Assembly: GCA_023091665.1 (NCBI GenBank)
Contig: JALJCQ010000009.1
Coordinates: 2,604,001-2,668,000, forward strand
DNA: 64,000 nucleotides
Direction: 5' to 3'
From: Pythium myriotylum
Lineage: Eukaryota; Oomycota; Peronosporomycetes; Pythiales; Pythiaceae
Shown: piece by piece, positions 40,365 to 52,962 of the stretch
Layout: every line of letters starts with the position of its first letter
Numbering within the stretch: the first letter of the stretch is position 1
Position numbers and translations under genes: made by a program
The notes under the pieces: model-generated
The model's input: only the letters and a program-made list of their open reading frames with translations
Told to the model about the DNA's origin: nothing
Database searches by the model: none

Positions 40365-42505
40365 ATGGGTGGTGTGCCTACCCCAAAAGACGCGGTTAGT
40401 AGTCACTATGGCCTATCGTCGACTGGAGGAAAGCGCTTGACGTGCTCTCGGTTGAAGAGCAGGAGTATCCGCATGTTCCGACACCAAAAGAGCTAGAGCT
40501 TTCTCGTCAAGTCGTTGACCTTCAGCAAGAGAAAGATGCTGTCGAGCTCAAACTCATGGTCCAGATAAGAGATCTCGAGTCGCAGACTCACAAGTAAGTG
40601 ATCCAGTATGGTGATAGCTGTATTGAGTGGCCAAGTCTTGCTCACGCTGCTCGCAGACTCCAAGTCCGCATTCATGACCTCTCACAGCAACTCCAGGCAA
40701 CAAAACGGGAACAAATCCAACGTGAGCAAGAGGCAGTGGAAAGAGAGAGGCAGTTGTGGAGGGAGAAGGTAGATGGTCTGCAGCGTGAGCTTGCTCAAGA
40801 AAAGAACGGTAAAGAGGCTCAAAAGAGGTGGCGAGTCAAGTTCACTGAAGATTGCGGCACGAACCAAGAGGCTGGAGTGGTTGCTGTTGAGCAATTAGAA
40901 GATGCTCTGGCAAAGTTTGCACAAAGTATCGCTCTCCTCCCAGCTCGCACGGCTCCAAAAGCAGCTCAAGCGGGAGTACTCCCTTTTCTCGTCCATCTAT
41001 TGCGCGAAAATTTTAGCGATGTTGTGTCGGGTTCAGCATTGCTTGCTCTTGTTCACTTGGCGATCTACCAGAAGCCCCAACGCCTAAGCCGTTACACCAC
41101 GCCGCCGGCTCTGACTGCTCGAGCTGAAGCAGCCGTCAACGTGAAAGAAGAGATTGTCAAAGCAGGAGTACCCGCCCCGCTTGCCTACATTCTCGAGCGC
41201 GTTCGCAATCAGCGAGTGCTCACTGAAGCAACGAGGCTATGTGCTGCATTGAGCACATTTGTTCCAAACAAACGTGTCCTTGCAGCGAAGAATATTGTGC
41301 GACTCACCATCCAGCTCCTGATCCCTGGCTTCATTTCGCGTGTCCCAACAACTCCAGAAAGTGGCAGTAATTGTGACGGAATCCTTGACACCGAGCGACT
41401 CGAGAAGGTTCCAATTCAAACAGTTCCAGAACTCCAGCGGTTCGCTTTAGGCGCCCTCGTGAATCTCTCTCACGGTTGGTCCCAGATGCCTTGCCTCGAT
41501 ATCTCTCTGTGCTCAAACGAACCACTTTGATATGTAGACTCTGAGGTTGTACGTTCCCAGATTGTGAATTTTCGATTCGTCCCTATTGTCGTCAGGTACC
41601 TTCGTGAAAGTCCAGATGTGCTTGTACAAGCGGAAGCAGCCAAACTACTTGGAAACCTCGCGCACAATCACGTTGTCAATCAGAGTGTGATTTTGACCGC
41701 AGAAGGAGATGCTTGGCTTGCGAGGCGTTTGACCGCAGACTATCTAACAAGAAGCCGAGATCTTATACGCGCCTGCGCTATTGGTGTTGGCAACCTCGCG
41801 TACACTTCTGTCAGCCAGCTATCCATCGGCTACGGCGATGCCATGACGTACTTGCTCCAGCTCCTCGTTGATTCCACTGATCCGCTCGTATTGGAGGCGG
41901 CTGCAATGGCTATTAGCGGCATGTGCCACCAAAGCCCTCTCAACAAAAGCCGCGCGGCTGCTCAGAATGGGCTCCAAGTTTTGCTGTACGTTATTGGTCG
42001 CAGCAGCCGATATGCTAATGACGAAGACGCACTTATCAGTGCTCTGGAATGTCTGTGTGTTCTCTCTCGGCCCAAGACTGCACGCCAGCAGGTTTTGGAC
42101 CTTGACGGCCACCTTCCGCTCTGCCAGATATGCAAGAAGTCGAAGAGCCCTGCTCTATTGACCGCGAGCGCGATGGCACTCAGCGTGCTTATCCCCTCGC
42201 CTCTCGAACGCCATTTGCTTTTGACTGACAGCAAGGAAAGCAAGCTGGAGACGAACGGACTCGGTCTCTCTTCACTCAAGCGGGTCAAACACATTGTATA
42301 TAGCAAGGATGCAGCTTCGACTGTTCCGTTGTGGCTAGAAGATGCGATCAACCGGTTGACGACGTACGCTGCGACGCTAGCATTAGCAGAAGTCGCTCCA
42401 AGCGATGAGGAGGATTTGCACGAGTTCCATGAACGATCATACTATTCATTGGAGTCACTATCCGACATTGAACCGGACGAATTGTGTCCAGGATTCTATG
42501 TGTAA
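40365..42505 (+). CDS. Coiled-coil / armadillo-repeat protein with MGG N-terminus
   Basis: Four exons: 40365-40394, 40460-40593, 40657-41474 and 41538-42505 (introns 65, 63 and 63 bp, phases consistent), 649 residues. The start MGGVPTPKDA has Gly2 and Thr6, which fits N-myristoylation. A long coiled coil (about 12-130) is followed by armadillo-type repeats, for example AQAGVLPFLVHLLRENFSD, VKAGVPAPLAYILERV, ALGALVNLSH and AAKLLGNLAHN. The last 100 residues are Asp/Glu/Ser-rich. I do not recognise an orthologue. It may be a membrane-attached scaffold. The second and third splice sites are firm because the armadillo frame continues across them; the first rests on donor, branch-like site and phase. 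Confidence 0.78.
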
Positions 42506-42720
42506 CACATACTTCGAAGTAATCAAAACAACGTGGTTTCCTCAGAACGATGCATTTTTTTTACTTTTCCGATACTAGGAGGAACGGGTATGGTTCAGTA
42601 TAGGAAGTAACGGCTCCATCGCATGATGCAAACGAAATAATCCAAGAATAGTCTGCGTCTTTTCGTCGCTACCCATAATAGAAACCGCTTGCTGGACACA
42701 TTCGCCAACTCAAGTTGTGT

Positions 42721-45201
42721 TTACTCTCTCTTTATCCGCTTCATGTCATCATCGTCATCACTATCAGAATCCTGACCCAAGTCACACAGAGAACAATTAG
42801 AGAGCCACCAAACGTGAGACTGAGCACGCTTTGCACAAACCTCGTTCAGGTTTCGTTTAACTCCTCCGACATCACTCGAGGTTGAAAGGGGTGCAGTCGA
42901 CTTCAAACTCTGCGGTGTGCCAGGGATAAGATGTTCGGATGTAATGTGCTCCGAGTTGGCCATGACGGTGTCGTAACAGTATTTGTGGAAAATAGTCTTC
43001 TGCTCAACTGCCTCAGTTGCTGGGTTATAAATTGATCCGTACACTGCATTCGTGTACATCCAGTCCTCCTCTTCTTCATCCCAGCTCTTCGTAAAGTTTT
43101 CACTTTGTAGGCAACACAAGAAGGTCAGCAACGACAACCAGAGGTCCACACAGAAACAACGCACCCGCAGATTCTGCACCTCGTGACACCCTCGTCGACA
43201 GGCACTCTAGAGGATTCGAACTGGTCCTGAGACTCTTCTTCGGTTTCGTTCTTGCGGTCAAAGAATGAGCTGCTCGTTGCCTCTCGGGGAGCAACTTCAC
43301 CTGAATAATCTACCACCCATTGATCTTCGTCAGGGTACCAAGAGCGAGACACCCCTCCTTTACCACGCTCCTTCTGAGCTCGATTGTACTGGAACAAGAA
43401 GTCTAAGTGAGCATTGAGCTTCTCCTGCTCCTTGAAGCGCAATCCGCTCTCCCGACACACAAGAGGGAGAGCGGCGTAAAGTTTTTGAACGTTCGACTCG
43501 ACACGATCTTTATGGGCGACAATCTTGTCGCTAAACCACATCTTGGACGCCGACCGCTCATTTGCGACTGGAGCTGATGGCATGGCTGATTGGGGAGGTG
43601 CAGTTTGGCCACCTTGGCCATTTAAGCCCTTCAGTTTCTGTAATATTGACATGACTGCAGCTGCATTTGGAGTTCCACGTGGCTGCTCGTTTGTGATTTC
43701 GTTGGTAGGAACCACTGGGGCAGGTGGAGGTGTTGATTGTTTCCTCTTAAGAAGGTCCATGAGATGCGACACATTGGCAGATTTGACTGGTTCCTGGTGT
43801 GATGGTGGCGCTTGGGCAGTTGGGTGAGGGACAGCTCCAGGAGGAGGCACATCAGAGAAGCGTGATCGTCGTGGTTGACGAGCTCCTTGCCGCCCAGATT
43901 GGACTGGTGGTGGCTGAACTTGAGGACCTGCGGGTGTCGGTAAAATAGCAGGAGCATGGCGTTGTGGCTGGGTCTGTGGAGGCATGTGATTATTTACAGG
44001 AGGCACAGTTTCCATAGCTGGCTGCTTAGATGCCGCGTGGTATTCAACCAATTGATTATACCACTCGGGGTTTTGCACGCGAACTTGCTCAAGGGTCAAG
44101 TGCTCAGTTGGGTGAATGTCCATGTCATTTTGCATCTGCGTCAGAAGCGAGCGTAACTCCATGTCATGTTGTTGCTTCTGTTGCTGATGCGTAGAAGGAG
44201 GAGCACGGCGCTGCGGAGGCGGCTCATTCGCGAAAGTTACTGCCGGCTGAGCCACAGCGGCTGCAGACTCGCCCGCTGCAGCCATGGCTCGGTTCGCCGC
44301 GGTCCGCATTTGTGCGAGAGCTTCCGGTGGGAAAATACGAGTCTGGTCCCACGTATTCAGCACGTGGACAAAGCGACGAAGATCCTTTCCCGACACCTTT
44401 GTTGACGGATACAAATGAGAATCATAGCAAGAACCGATGGAATTATACCCTTAGGACGCACCTGCTTAACGCAGTTGCAATAAAGCGGTACAACGTTGCG
44501 CGTTAGCAGCGTAATGTACGGTCCCCGCACATTCTTCAAAATCGAGTCCGTGAGATAAAAGATCGGGAGCTTGTAATTTGGAGGGGCCTGGATAACAGCC
44601 AACGATCGCGTCAGTGCCATTGGTGAGAGCTTGCGCCGACGCTGCTTGTGGAGTCGGCCTCGCTCTCCCTTTCTTGTCTCCGCCGCCTACCACGCGAGCA
44701 ATCTGTGGCCATGAAAGGCAACCTATCTCCTACACTGAAGTCCCACGGGGCAGGGGGCGCACTCAGCTGTAACTCTGTACCCTGCCATTCCATTTCTGCG
44801 CATGACCGGCGACGGGAGACAAAGGGGGAACCAGAAACAACCCGAAGGCACCCCACATACAACAATACGGCGAAACGAGACAGGCAAGCGTTGTCATTTA
44901 CCCGGTGGATCTTGGTTTCAAGAAAGCTAACAATCTCTGGCGCGTACTGCACGCGCTCGGCTAACATCGTGAGCGAGTTGATCACGTCCTTGGCCGGGTA
45001 GTCCATCATCTGGTTGATCTTGGTGTCGAACTGGCCCAGGATGGATTGGATCTCTTGCCGACTCGTCGTCGCGCCGGGAGGCGGCCCGGCGCCACCGCGA
45101 CGACGCGGATCTGCGCCCGCACGACTCACCTCGGCACTTGGCGGCCCGCGGCCCGCGCTGCCGGCCCGGCTGCTCGACGCCAACGCCGCAAAGTCCGCCA
45201 T
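42721..45201 (-). CDS. PCF11: PCF11, pre-mRNA cleavage complex II / CTD-interaction protein
   Basis: Exons 44902-45201, 44462-44629, 43165-44396, 42841-43102 and 42721-42771; introns 272, 65, 62 and probably 69 bp (the last is in frame, so its retention would add 23 residues). About 670 residues. Residues 50-180 are the CID that binds the phosphorylated Pol II C-terminal domain: DVINSLTMLAE, NYKLPIFYLTDSILKN, KDLRRFVHVLNTWDQTRIFP. A Pro/Gln-rich linker follows, then the C-terminal zinc-binding region TRCRICG|ENFTKSWDEEEEDWMYTNAV, with a later H-K-Y-C pair. Acts in cleavage, polyadenylation and transcription termination in the nucleus. The 272-bp first intron is long for this window and may be regulatory. 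Divergent from WDR81. Confidence 0.92.
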
Positions 45202-45471
45202 TCTCTCCCTCCCTTGGTCTCGTCGATTTGAACGCTTGCACTTGGTGACGGGTGGATTGACCAGAAATACATGAGCGCGTAAATTACGATTCTACTCTCG
45301 TTTGATTCCGTAAATACGGAAAAACGGCTTTTGGACATGTACAGTCTCTTTCTCGCTGGCTCTTCGAAAGATTGTTCTGTCGTGGACAGTACACACTGGC
45401 GTGGCATGACTCAGACTCAGACTCTCGGATCCTTATTACCGCAAGATGGCGCGACGAACGACCGGGAAGCA
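45202..45471. promoter_or_regulatory. Divergent promoter, PCF11 / WDR81
   Basis: 270 bp between the chosen start codons. WDR81-frame Met codons at 45336 and 45409, and a separate short frame starting at 45446 whose stop overlaps the 45472 ATG, leave the true WDR81 start open. Confidence 0.4.
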
Positions 45472-48400
45472 ATGAGTATGAGCGACCTCCGGACACTGGT
45501 GCGCGAGTTGCTGGGCGTGCAGTCGGTCTACGCGTCCGCAGACGCGTCGGAGGTGCGCTGCCTCGTGGAAACGCCGAAGAGCGAGGCCGCCGACGTGCAG
45601 GAGTGGCTCATCCGGCGGCTGCCGCGCGAGGAGACACCCATCAACGATGGCGCGCCTGGCGTTTCAGCAGAGAGCGAGCAGGACAACTTGGAGCGCCTCG
45701 GTAGTCTAGAGGACTATTTGGATTCAGTGCTTCATCTGACAAACTCTCCGCGCGCTGACCGGCGCGTTGAAGAAGGTGCAGTGGGCAGCAAAGTGCTTGA
45801 CTTGCTGTACAGTGGAATCCGTTACTACTCCAAAGAGCAGTCTCCAACCGAGATTCTTGGCGGGCTGTCGTCTCACCACGCCAAAGCGCGCAAGGCCTCT
45901 TTTCCTCGACTTCGCGGTGTGGTTGTGATCGCGGATGGCTCCGAGCTGGCCGTTTTTGACTACGAACAGCAAACTTTGCAAGACCTTCTCCAATTTAATC
46001 GCGCTCGGCTAGACGGGGAGGATGTACGAGCACGCTGTATTGCGCCCTTTGAGACCTCTGTTTGGTTAAAACTATTTGCATTCGCAGGCCCCGAGCGAGT
46101 CGAGTTCCGACATGAAGCGGCGGTTCCTTGTGTTTCAGCTCTGCCAACTCTTGGGCTTTCTCCACGAGAACAAGTTGAGCTTCAAAGGAAAGCTCACGCC
46201 AAGCAGTATTGGGGTCACGGATGGACTGTGGGCACGTGTTGGTGTGGTCCCCAGTAGAGTACTGAGCGAGAACGATCATATTGTACTGTCTCCTACTTTG
46301 AGTGTTGAAGACTTGAGTACAACCTCTCCAACAGAGCGATGGTGCCGAGGAGATATGAGTAATTATGAGTACCTGATGATGCTAAATACTGCTGCGGGCC
46401 GACGGATGGTAAGTGATGCTTTGTGCGTGCTCGTGCGCACTGATTCATGGAGAGCGGATGTCTGCACACAGATCGACAGCGCTTTCCACCCAGTTCTCCC
46501 CTGGGTGAGCGATTTTTCTTCACGCAAAGGCGGCTGGAGAGACCTATCAAAGAGCAAATTTCGGTTGAACAAAGGCGATAACCAGCTCGACCGAAACTAT
46601 GAGAGTAGCGTCATTCCCCATCATATCACCGAGAGGTACGTTCAATTCCTTCATCCTTAAGATCACGGTAGTATGTTGATAAGATATCTACCTCTCCAGT
46701 CTGTCTGAGATTACGTATTACATCTATATGGCTCGCCGAACTCCAATGACCGTGCTGAGGCAAGTCGTGAGATCTAATTTCCAACCCAGAGAATATCCGT
46801 CGACAATGGCACGGATGTTCCACTGGACACCGGATGAATGCATTCCTGAGTTCTTCACGGACCCATCTGTATTTGAGTCGATTCATGGCGGCGATGTGAT
46901 GCCTGATATGGTTCTTCCTGATTGGTGCCACGATGCTCAAGATTTTGTTCTGGCTCATCGAGCCATGCTAGAGAGCGATGAGGTATCTAGCACTTTGCAC
47001 AAATGGATTGATCTCAACTTTGGGGTGTGTTTGAGTGGTGAGGAGGCCATTCGAAACAAGAATGTCCCTTTTCGGACCAAGCTTGGTGTTGGAAGTACCA
47101 GGAAGAGCCCAGGTTTCTTTCAGTTATTCAGTCGTGCCCATCCTCGGCGACGTGTTCCACAATATGATCACGTCGCTGCCGTTCAGGCGCAAGAAATCGA
47201 TGCCTCTCGCACGATTCGGGATCGAGCACCACCGGAACTGATCCCAGACACAAACTTGCGCGTTGCGATCAAGATCGTGGAAGATTCGCTGAACGAGTCT
47301 AGTATGACAGCCTTCTCGGATCCTGCACCTCATGGTCAACTTCAAGGCATTTTGTGTTCACCTCCACAAGCAGAGAGAAAAGGGTTGTCCTCGTCGTTTG
47401 TGAAGCTGAAGAAACGATCAAAAGCTCGGCCGAAATTACACCACAGTTTCCATGACCCACCACCTCCTTCTCCGCCTGGAGGGCGAGAACCGGGCATGTC
47501 CCGCTCACCGACTGTGACTCGTTTTGCACATGCCATTCCGAAGTTCTTTGGAGCAGATAGTCCTGTTCATCAGGCAAGCGGAGGTGGAGACTCTTCCGGT
47601 TCGACATCTACGGTGATTCCGGCAACTGCAATGTCCTCTTCATTTGGACAAAGTAATGCTGACACAAGCCGAGGTCAACCGATCACCAAATACACCGCAT
47701 CATCGAGCACAAACCAGCCTCAGAATGTACTTAATTCGTCGATCGGAGTGCACGGTTCACCTGGAACGCACATATTTCGTGATCTTTGGCACCAGCTGAG
47801 CAAGCCAGATGACGAGGATTCAAATGATACAATGGATGAAGGCAACAGCTTATCCGATTCAGATTGGATAGGGCTGAACGATAACGATGCCCTGGACGAG
47901 ACGAGTTATTTGCTGCTGAGAGCGAGTCCGTCGATTGATTTACCACTTGATTCTGTTGCCAACGTTGATCAATTGCATGAAGAACAGTCTCCGGATCTAA
48001 TCGTTCCGATTGATCCGGTGTACACTTTACCAGCATACGTGCAAAAGGTACTGAGTCTTGCTGGCAAATATCATACACTCTCTGCTAACAGAACAAATCG
48101 CGTGACAGATCTCTAAGATTGAATCCTTCTCCCATGAAGATGTCGCGATTAGTGACGATTTGTTTGCGCTGGGGTGCATCATAGCTGAAATTTATCTCGG
48201 TCGACCATTGTTCTCATCTTCATCGATTGAGCACTACTGGCAGTCGTACGCGAGTGAGTCTGAGTCAAATCCAGAGCACACTGGAGACATTTGGCTGGGT
48301 CTCCTTACCGTTCGCAACCAACTCAGCACGGTTCCAATATGCGTCAAGGTACTACAGTATTATCTTGGCGAACTTACGAACGGGGTGGCTAACTCGATGC

Positions 48401-51400
48401 CTTATCTCAGGATTTGATAACCAATTTGATCCACCCAAACCCGCAACATCGTCTTGCTTCGTGGTTATCGCTGTCAAATACCAATGTGAATGTGTCGTCA
48501 TCCGCCGATCTGAGCTACAGTAGCAGTGGGTGCATCTTCAACCCTACCGTACAGTCTATCTTCCAGTACTCGGCAGTTTTTCACGGCGAGACAGATTGGT
48601 CGGAGCGTTTCAAGCTCACTCGCAAGTACCTTCCGGGGCTATGCCGTCTTCCAGACGAAACATTTGAAGTCGTACTACCTACGATTATTGACTTCTTCAA
48701 ACCAACAACATTCTCCGACGAACTTCAGACAGCTCATGCATGCGCAGCAACAGTGTTCTTTCTCTGCACACTGGCCACTCGATGTGGGCATGGCGCGTCA
48801 AGGTTTTACCTTTGTGATGCGGTGCTGTCGTTGTATGAGACTGCCAAGTTGTCCCCATTCCTGAAGCTGTGTCTGGCAACTCCTGAGGTGTTGAAGACCA
48901 TTGCAATGACTTTTGGGCCTGTCAAATTACTCCACAATTTTCTCCCCGTGTTAATGGAGTGGTTGACATCACCTGCTTTGTATCGAAGCAACCAAGGTGA
49001 TCTTGGGATTGACGAAAGAAATAATCGATCCTTGATGTTGTTTGTCTCTGAGTCGGCGAGTATGCTGGCGGTATCATGCGGTGAGTTATCGTCGAGTGAT
49101 ATCCTGGGGGCAAGCATGACTGTCAAGTACATTCTCCCTGTGCTGCTACCAGTCTTGGGCAAAGTGCAGTCGAAATGGGTGAGGCTCAGTGAAGATCGGT
49201 TTTTCGTACGCCATGAAATGTCAGCGACGTCAGAGTCAAATGGCTCGTTGTACGGAGGAAAGCATGGAGATGGCGTTCACGTCGCTTACACGCTGAAGCA
49301 GAATCTGTATGAGAATCACTTCGTTGCAGACACAATTCTTCTCGTGTCTCGTGAGCTTCCTACGGCGGTTCTAAGTGAAACGGTCCTTTCTCATCTGTGC
49401 AATGTTGTTCCGCGCCTTCTGGAAGTTGCCGAAAGCGTCAGCTCGGTCAGGATCGAAGGCGTGCCGGTAAGGCTTGAATGGGCATCAATGGTCGCTGAGC
49501 GAACTCTAATTGTGTTGGCTGGACAGGATGATCTAGCACGCGAAGTGTATGTATCACTACGAGTTCTACGTCACGTCATACGGTCAGTCGACGATCAAAC
49601 GGTCCGACGAGAAATTCTACAAAAGCGTTCGGGGTTGTTGGTCGGTATATTGAACCGCATTCAGCCTCCATTTTTGCATCCTCGCGTCATTGATAGCATC
49701 ATGGACTCGATGGCAGAGACGACAAAACAGAGCACTGACCGTCCGTCTCTTCATCGCTACAGCTCGGCTCCCGTGTCCACATCTATTCGCCGCTCGAAGC
49801 AAATCGTCGATCACCTTATTATGCTACAGAACGAAAAGGCACACGATTTACGTGCTTTCACTGCTGTTGGAGTGGCGCGCACGATAACAGGGACGCTACA
49901 GAAAGTTGGCGCAGAGGTTGCATCGACAGCAACTGGACTTCTACAAAGTATTGATGCGTTCCTCGCCCGGTGTGCTACCATCTACTCCGAGCTTGAGATC
50001 ACAGACTTCCAATGGCGCATGGCTAGCGAGGTGGTATCCGAATTTTGCGCCCCTTTGCGAACATTACTCGGACCAGACAAGTTTACTGAGTTCTTCCCAA
50101 GTGTCCAGTCCAGCTCTGTTCTCCAGCTCCTGTTACTACCAAACCCACAAGGTCACGTGTCTGCCCGAGCGCGAACGAGCGATGCTCGACAGAGCCTTCG
50201 TCAGACGACAATCGCTACCAGTGGTACGCGTGGACACGATGAATCATCCAGTGGATTCCGAGCCGAGGTGGAGCTGCTCTCGAAGAAAATGCCAGAACTC
50301 TTGCAATCTGCCTACCAATCTGCTCGAACAAACGGTATCAAGACAGCCAGCTTTCTGCACGTGCCGCTTCGTTCTGGGAGTGCTTGGAGCAACGACCTGA
50401 ATGAAGAAATCTATCTTGTCCAAGAGTACCGCAAGAAACGACGAGCTGTGAGTTCTTCAAGTAAGGTTGTCGGTGACTCGGTTTGGCTGCGCCCTCGTGT
50501 GACAAGCTACTTCACTGGTCGACACGAGGATTCAACAAAAGGAGCTGGATCACATCGCACATCGGTCCCATCAAGCGAAATTGGAAGCAGCTGGGCTCTT
50601 CACGGCGAGATTCGGTACAGCATGAGAGCCCATTCCAGCGTAATGCGGTCAATCAGTGTGGACCAAGACGAGCAGTTCGTTGTTACTGCGAGTAAGAATG
50701 GCTCCTGCCGATCGTGGAGACTTGCGAGCTATCCTAGTCAGGCTGCGTCAACTGTGCATATTGACACGACGAGTTTGTTGTCAGCCAAGAGTCTCGAGGA
50801 TGGCAAACAGGCTGTGGCCATCAGTTCGTCATCAGTCCACGTTTGGGACATTCGTACGAGTCAAGTGATGTTTGGAATCCCTTTTACAGATGACGGTGTC
50901 ACCTCTTGCACTACACTGCAGAGTTTACCTTACCGCCACTATCTCGACTTCACACGCGCACAGAGCACATCGACGTCTCGTGAAGCTGGTGTGCTTCACG
51001 GTGGTGCGGATTTTGCAGTGGGGACCGTACGAAAACTGCATCTAGTGGACGCTCGAACTGCCCCGCGTGTTGTCGCAGACTGGCGTGTAGATGCTCGGGA
51101 GTCAACGTGCATCAGTGCCTTGTCGTTTGTGTCAACGCCAACATCTCCGATCGGGCTGATCGCCACTGGAACAACTACGGGCCAAGTACTCTTGACAGAC
51201 AAACGGATGGGCCGATCCGTCGTGCAGTGGCAAGCTCTTCATGAAAGTCGCGTTGTAAAGATCGTGCAGTACGCACCTTCGTATCTGCTCGTGGTAGGAA
51301 GCGAACGGGAGGCTCGTGTGTGGAAGATTGATGGTGAATCCGAACCACAACTGCGAATGATCGTGGCAAATGTACCCGAGGGTGTCCGCGAGCCACAGAT

Positions 51401-51731
51401 TAGCGTGCAAGCGTACGCTGATTCGGTCATTCTGTATGTTGCTTCATCCGCCAAGTTATACACTACAAGGCTTATCCACGATGCGAGCCCAGAAGCAAGT
51501 CGGTCCAATGTTGTGAACGTGCGTTTAGAGTCGTGGAGTCTGTACGACAACATCGGCTCAGCAGATCAGAGGCCATCCAGCAACAGCACCACAGAGCGAG
51601 GCGTCAACGACTCGCCCGACCGGAGTCGACTGCCTCGAACCAAGATGTCCGCGCAGAGCTTGGCAGTGTTGCCACTGCGTCAAGTGATTTTGCTCGGCGG
51701 TGAGGATGGATCGCTCAGGACATGCGTGTGA
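45472..51731 (+). CDS. WDR81: WDR81 homologue: BEACH, kinase-like and WD40 domains
   Basis: Five exons: 45472-46023, 46088-46635, 46700-48047, 48118-48348 and 48411-51731 (introns 64, 64, 70 and 62 bp), 1,999 residues. The BEACH domain spans about 270-490: [35 protein letters not shown] and [10 protein letters not shown][FY]TDPS. A Ser/Pro-rich region follows, then a kinase-like C-lobe fragment ([21 protein letters not shown], near 48150-48210). A long helical part leads to C-terminal WD40 repeats from about 50590. In animals WDR81, with WDR91, restrains class III PI3-kinase during endosome maturation and works in aggrephagy. The start is uncertain by up to 45 residues (in-frame Met at 45409 and 45336). 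Confidence 0.92.
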
Positions 51732-52126
51732 GATGTTAATAGAGTTGGTCGGTTTCAAAAATGTACCCATGTTTCAGAGTTGATATCTGGTTCCTCCCAC
51801 AAGGGGAGAGTATCAGAAATTGGAGCTGGCCAGTGGCCGAGCCCACGAGGTTTGGAGTAGTTTTCAACTAGCAATAACGACGCATCAGCAGAGCTTCACA
51901 CGCAATCGTATTGCCCCAAGCGCAAAGATAACTGAATAGAGGGCTCAGAGAATACACTATACTACATGCAACTTCCCGTACGGACAAAAGCCAAGATTCG
52001 TGCTTTCGACCTCGCGACAGTGACGGAAAAGTGGATTATCGACAGTTGTCGAAAATGTCCGGATTTTAATATCGACGCCATTGTGGTGGTCCCCCGCCTG
52101 CAAGGAACGCGAATCGTGAGGCGACA
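51732..52126. other. Intergenic, no gene seen
   Basis: 395 bp between the WDR81 stop and the NDUFA11 start, both on the plus strand. Probably holds the NDUFA11 promoter. Confidence 0.5.
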
Positions 52127-52823
52127 ATGGACGCACCAACGGGAACGGAGAAGATCGTCGCTGCGGCGGTGAGTGGGTCGCGCTGCTTTGTTTCTTGCCC
52201 TGTGGATGTCTCACGAGTGCTCCTGGTGCTGGTCGAGTAGACCACCGGCGCTCTCTTCGGCACGGCCGCCGGCGCGGTCGAGTCCGTCTGGTCGATCCCG
52301 AAGCTCGGTGAGTGCGCTTTGTTCCTGCGCAGCCTCGCAATCAGTCGACTGATTTTGCGTTGTCCACGTCACAAGGCGCCAAGCTCCCGAAGTTCACGGG
52401 ACAGATCAAGCACATTGGCACTCGCGCCGTAAGTGGTTGCTCGGTGTATTCGCAGTGTCCGCCCAATCCAAGCTTACTGACTTGATTGTCTACGAACTAG
52501 CTTATCTTAGGTTCGGTGGCTGGCCTGTACGCCACGACTGAGTACACGGCCGAGAGCATCCGCCAGAACCGCTCCCCGGTGAACGCCGCCTTGGGCGGTG
52601 CCGTCGCTGGCCTCGTGCCAGGTATCCTCGCCAAGAACGCGCGCATCGGTGCGGCCTCGAGTGTCGTCGCTGCTGCCTCGATGGCAGCCATCAGCTACTG
52701 GTAAGCTGCAGTCTCTGATCGCTGGATATTCACCCCCTCTGATGAATGATATTCTGCAGGGCGGAGACCTCGGTGAGCCCGTTCGAGAAGTACGCTGCGG
52801 CGCGTGAAGCCGACCGATCTTAA
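52127..52823 (+). CDS. NDUFA11: NDUFA11 (B14.7), complex I subunit of the Tim17/22/23 fold
   Basis: Five exons: 52127-52168, 52241-52307, 52376-52428, 52501-52700 and 52760-52823 (introns 72, 68, 72 and 59 bp), all phases consistent; 141 residues, the same length as human NDUFA11. Four hydrophobic segments with small-residue packing: ALFGTAAGAVESVW, LILGSVAGLYATTEY, NAALGGAVAGLVPGIL and GAASSVVAAASMAAISYW. The Arg/Asn-rich loop TAESIRQNRSPVNAALGG carries the Tim17-family R-x-[KR/N]-x-x-x-N-x-x-x-G-G pattern. It is an accessory membrane subunit of respiratory complex I. Confidence 0.9.
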
Positions 52824-52962
52824 TCAAATTACGTCTGAGGAGAAGAGAACCCAATCATCTGCAGAGCAAGCATGGGCTGACATCAACACAAGATAGAGTC
52901 TGTGGTGGATGAATGTACACTGTTCTTCTAGCCAGATTCTCTTCTCTCCTATCCGACTGTCG

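Noticed and set aside
46053..46080. A 28-bp intron at the first WDR81 junction
   Set aside because: A 64-bp intron starting at 46024 (GTACGA donor) uses the same acceptor, keeps phase and has ordinary length.
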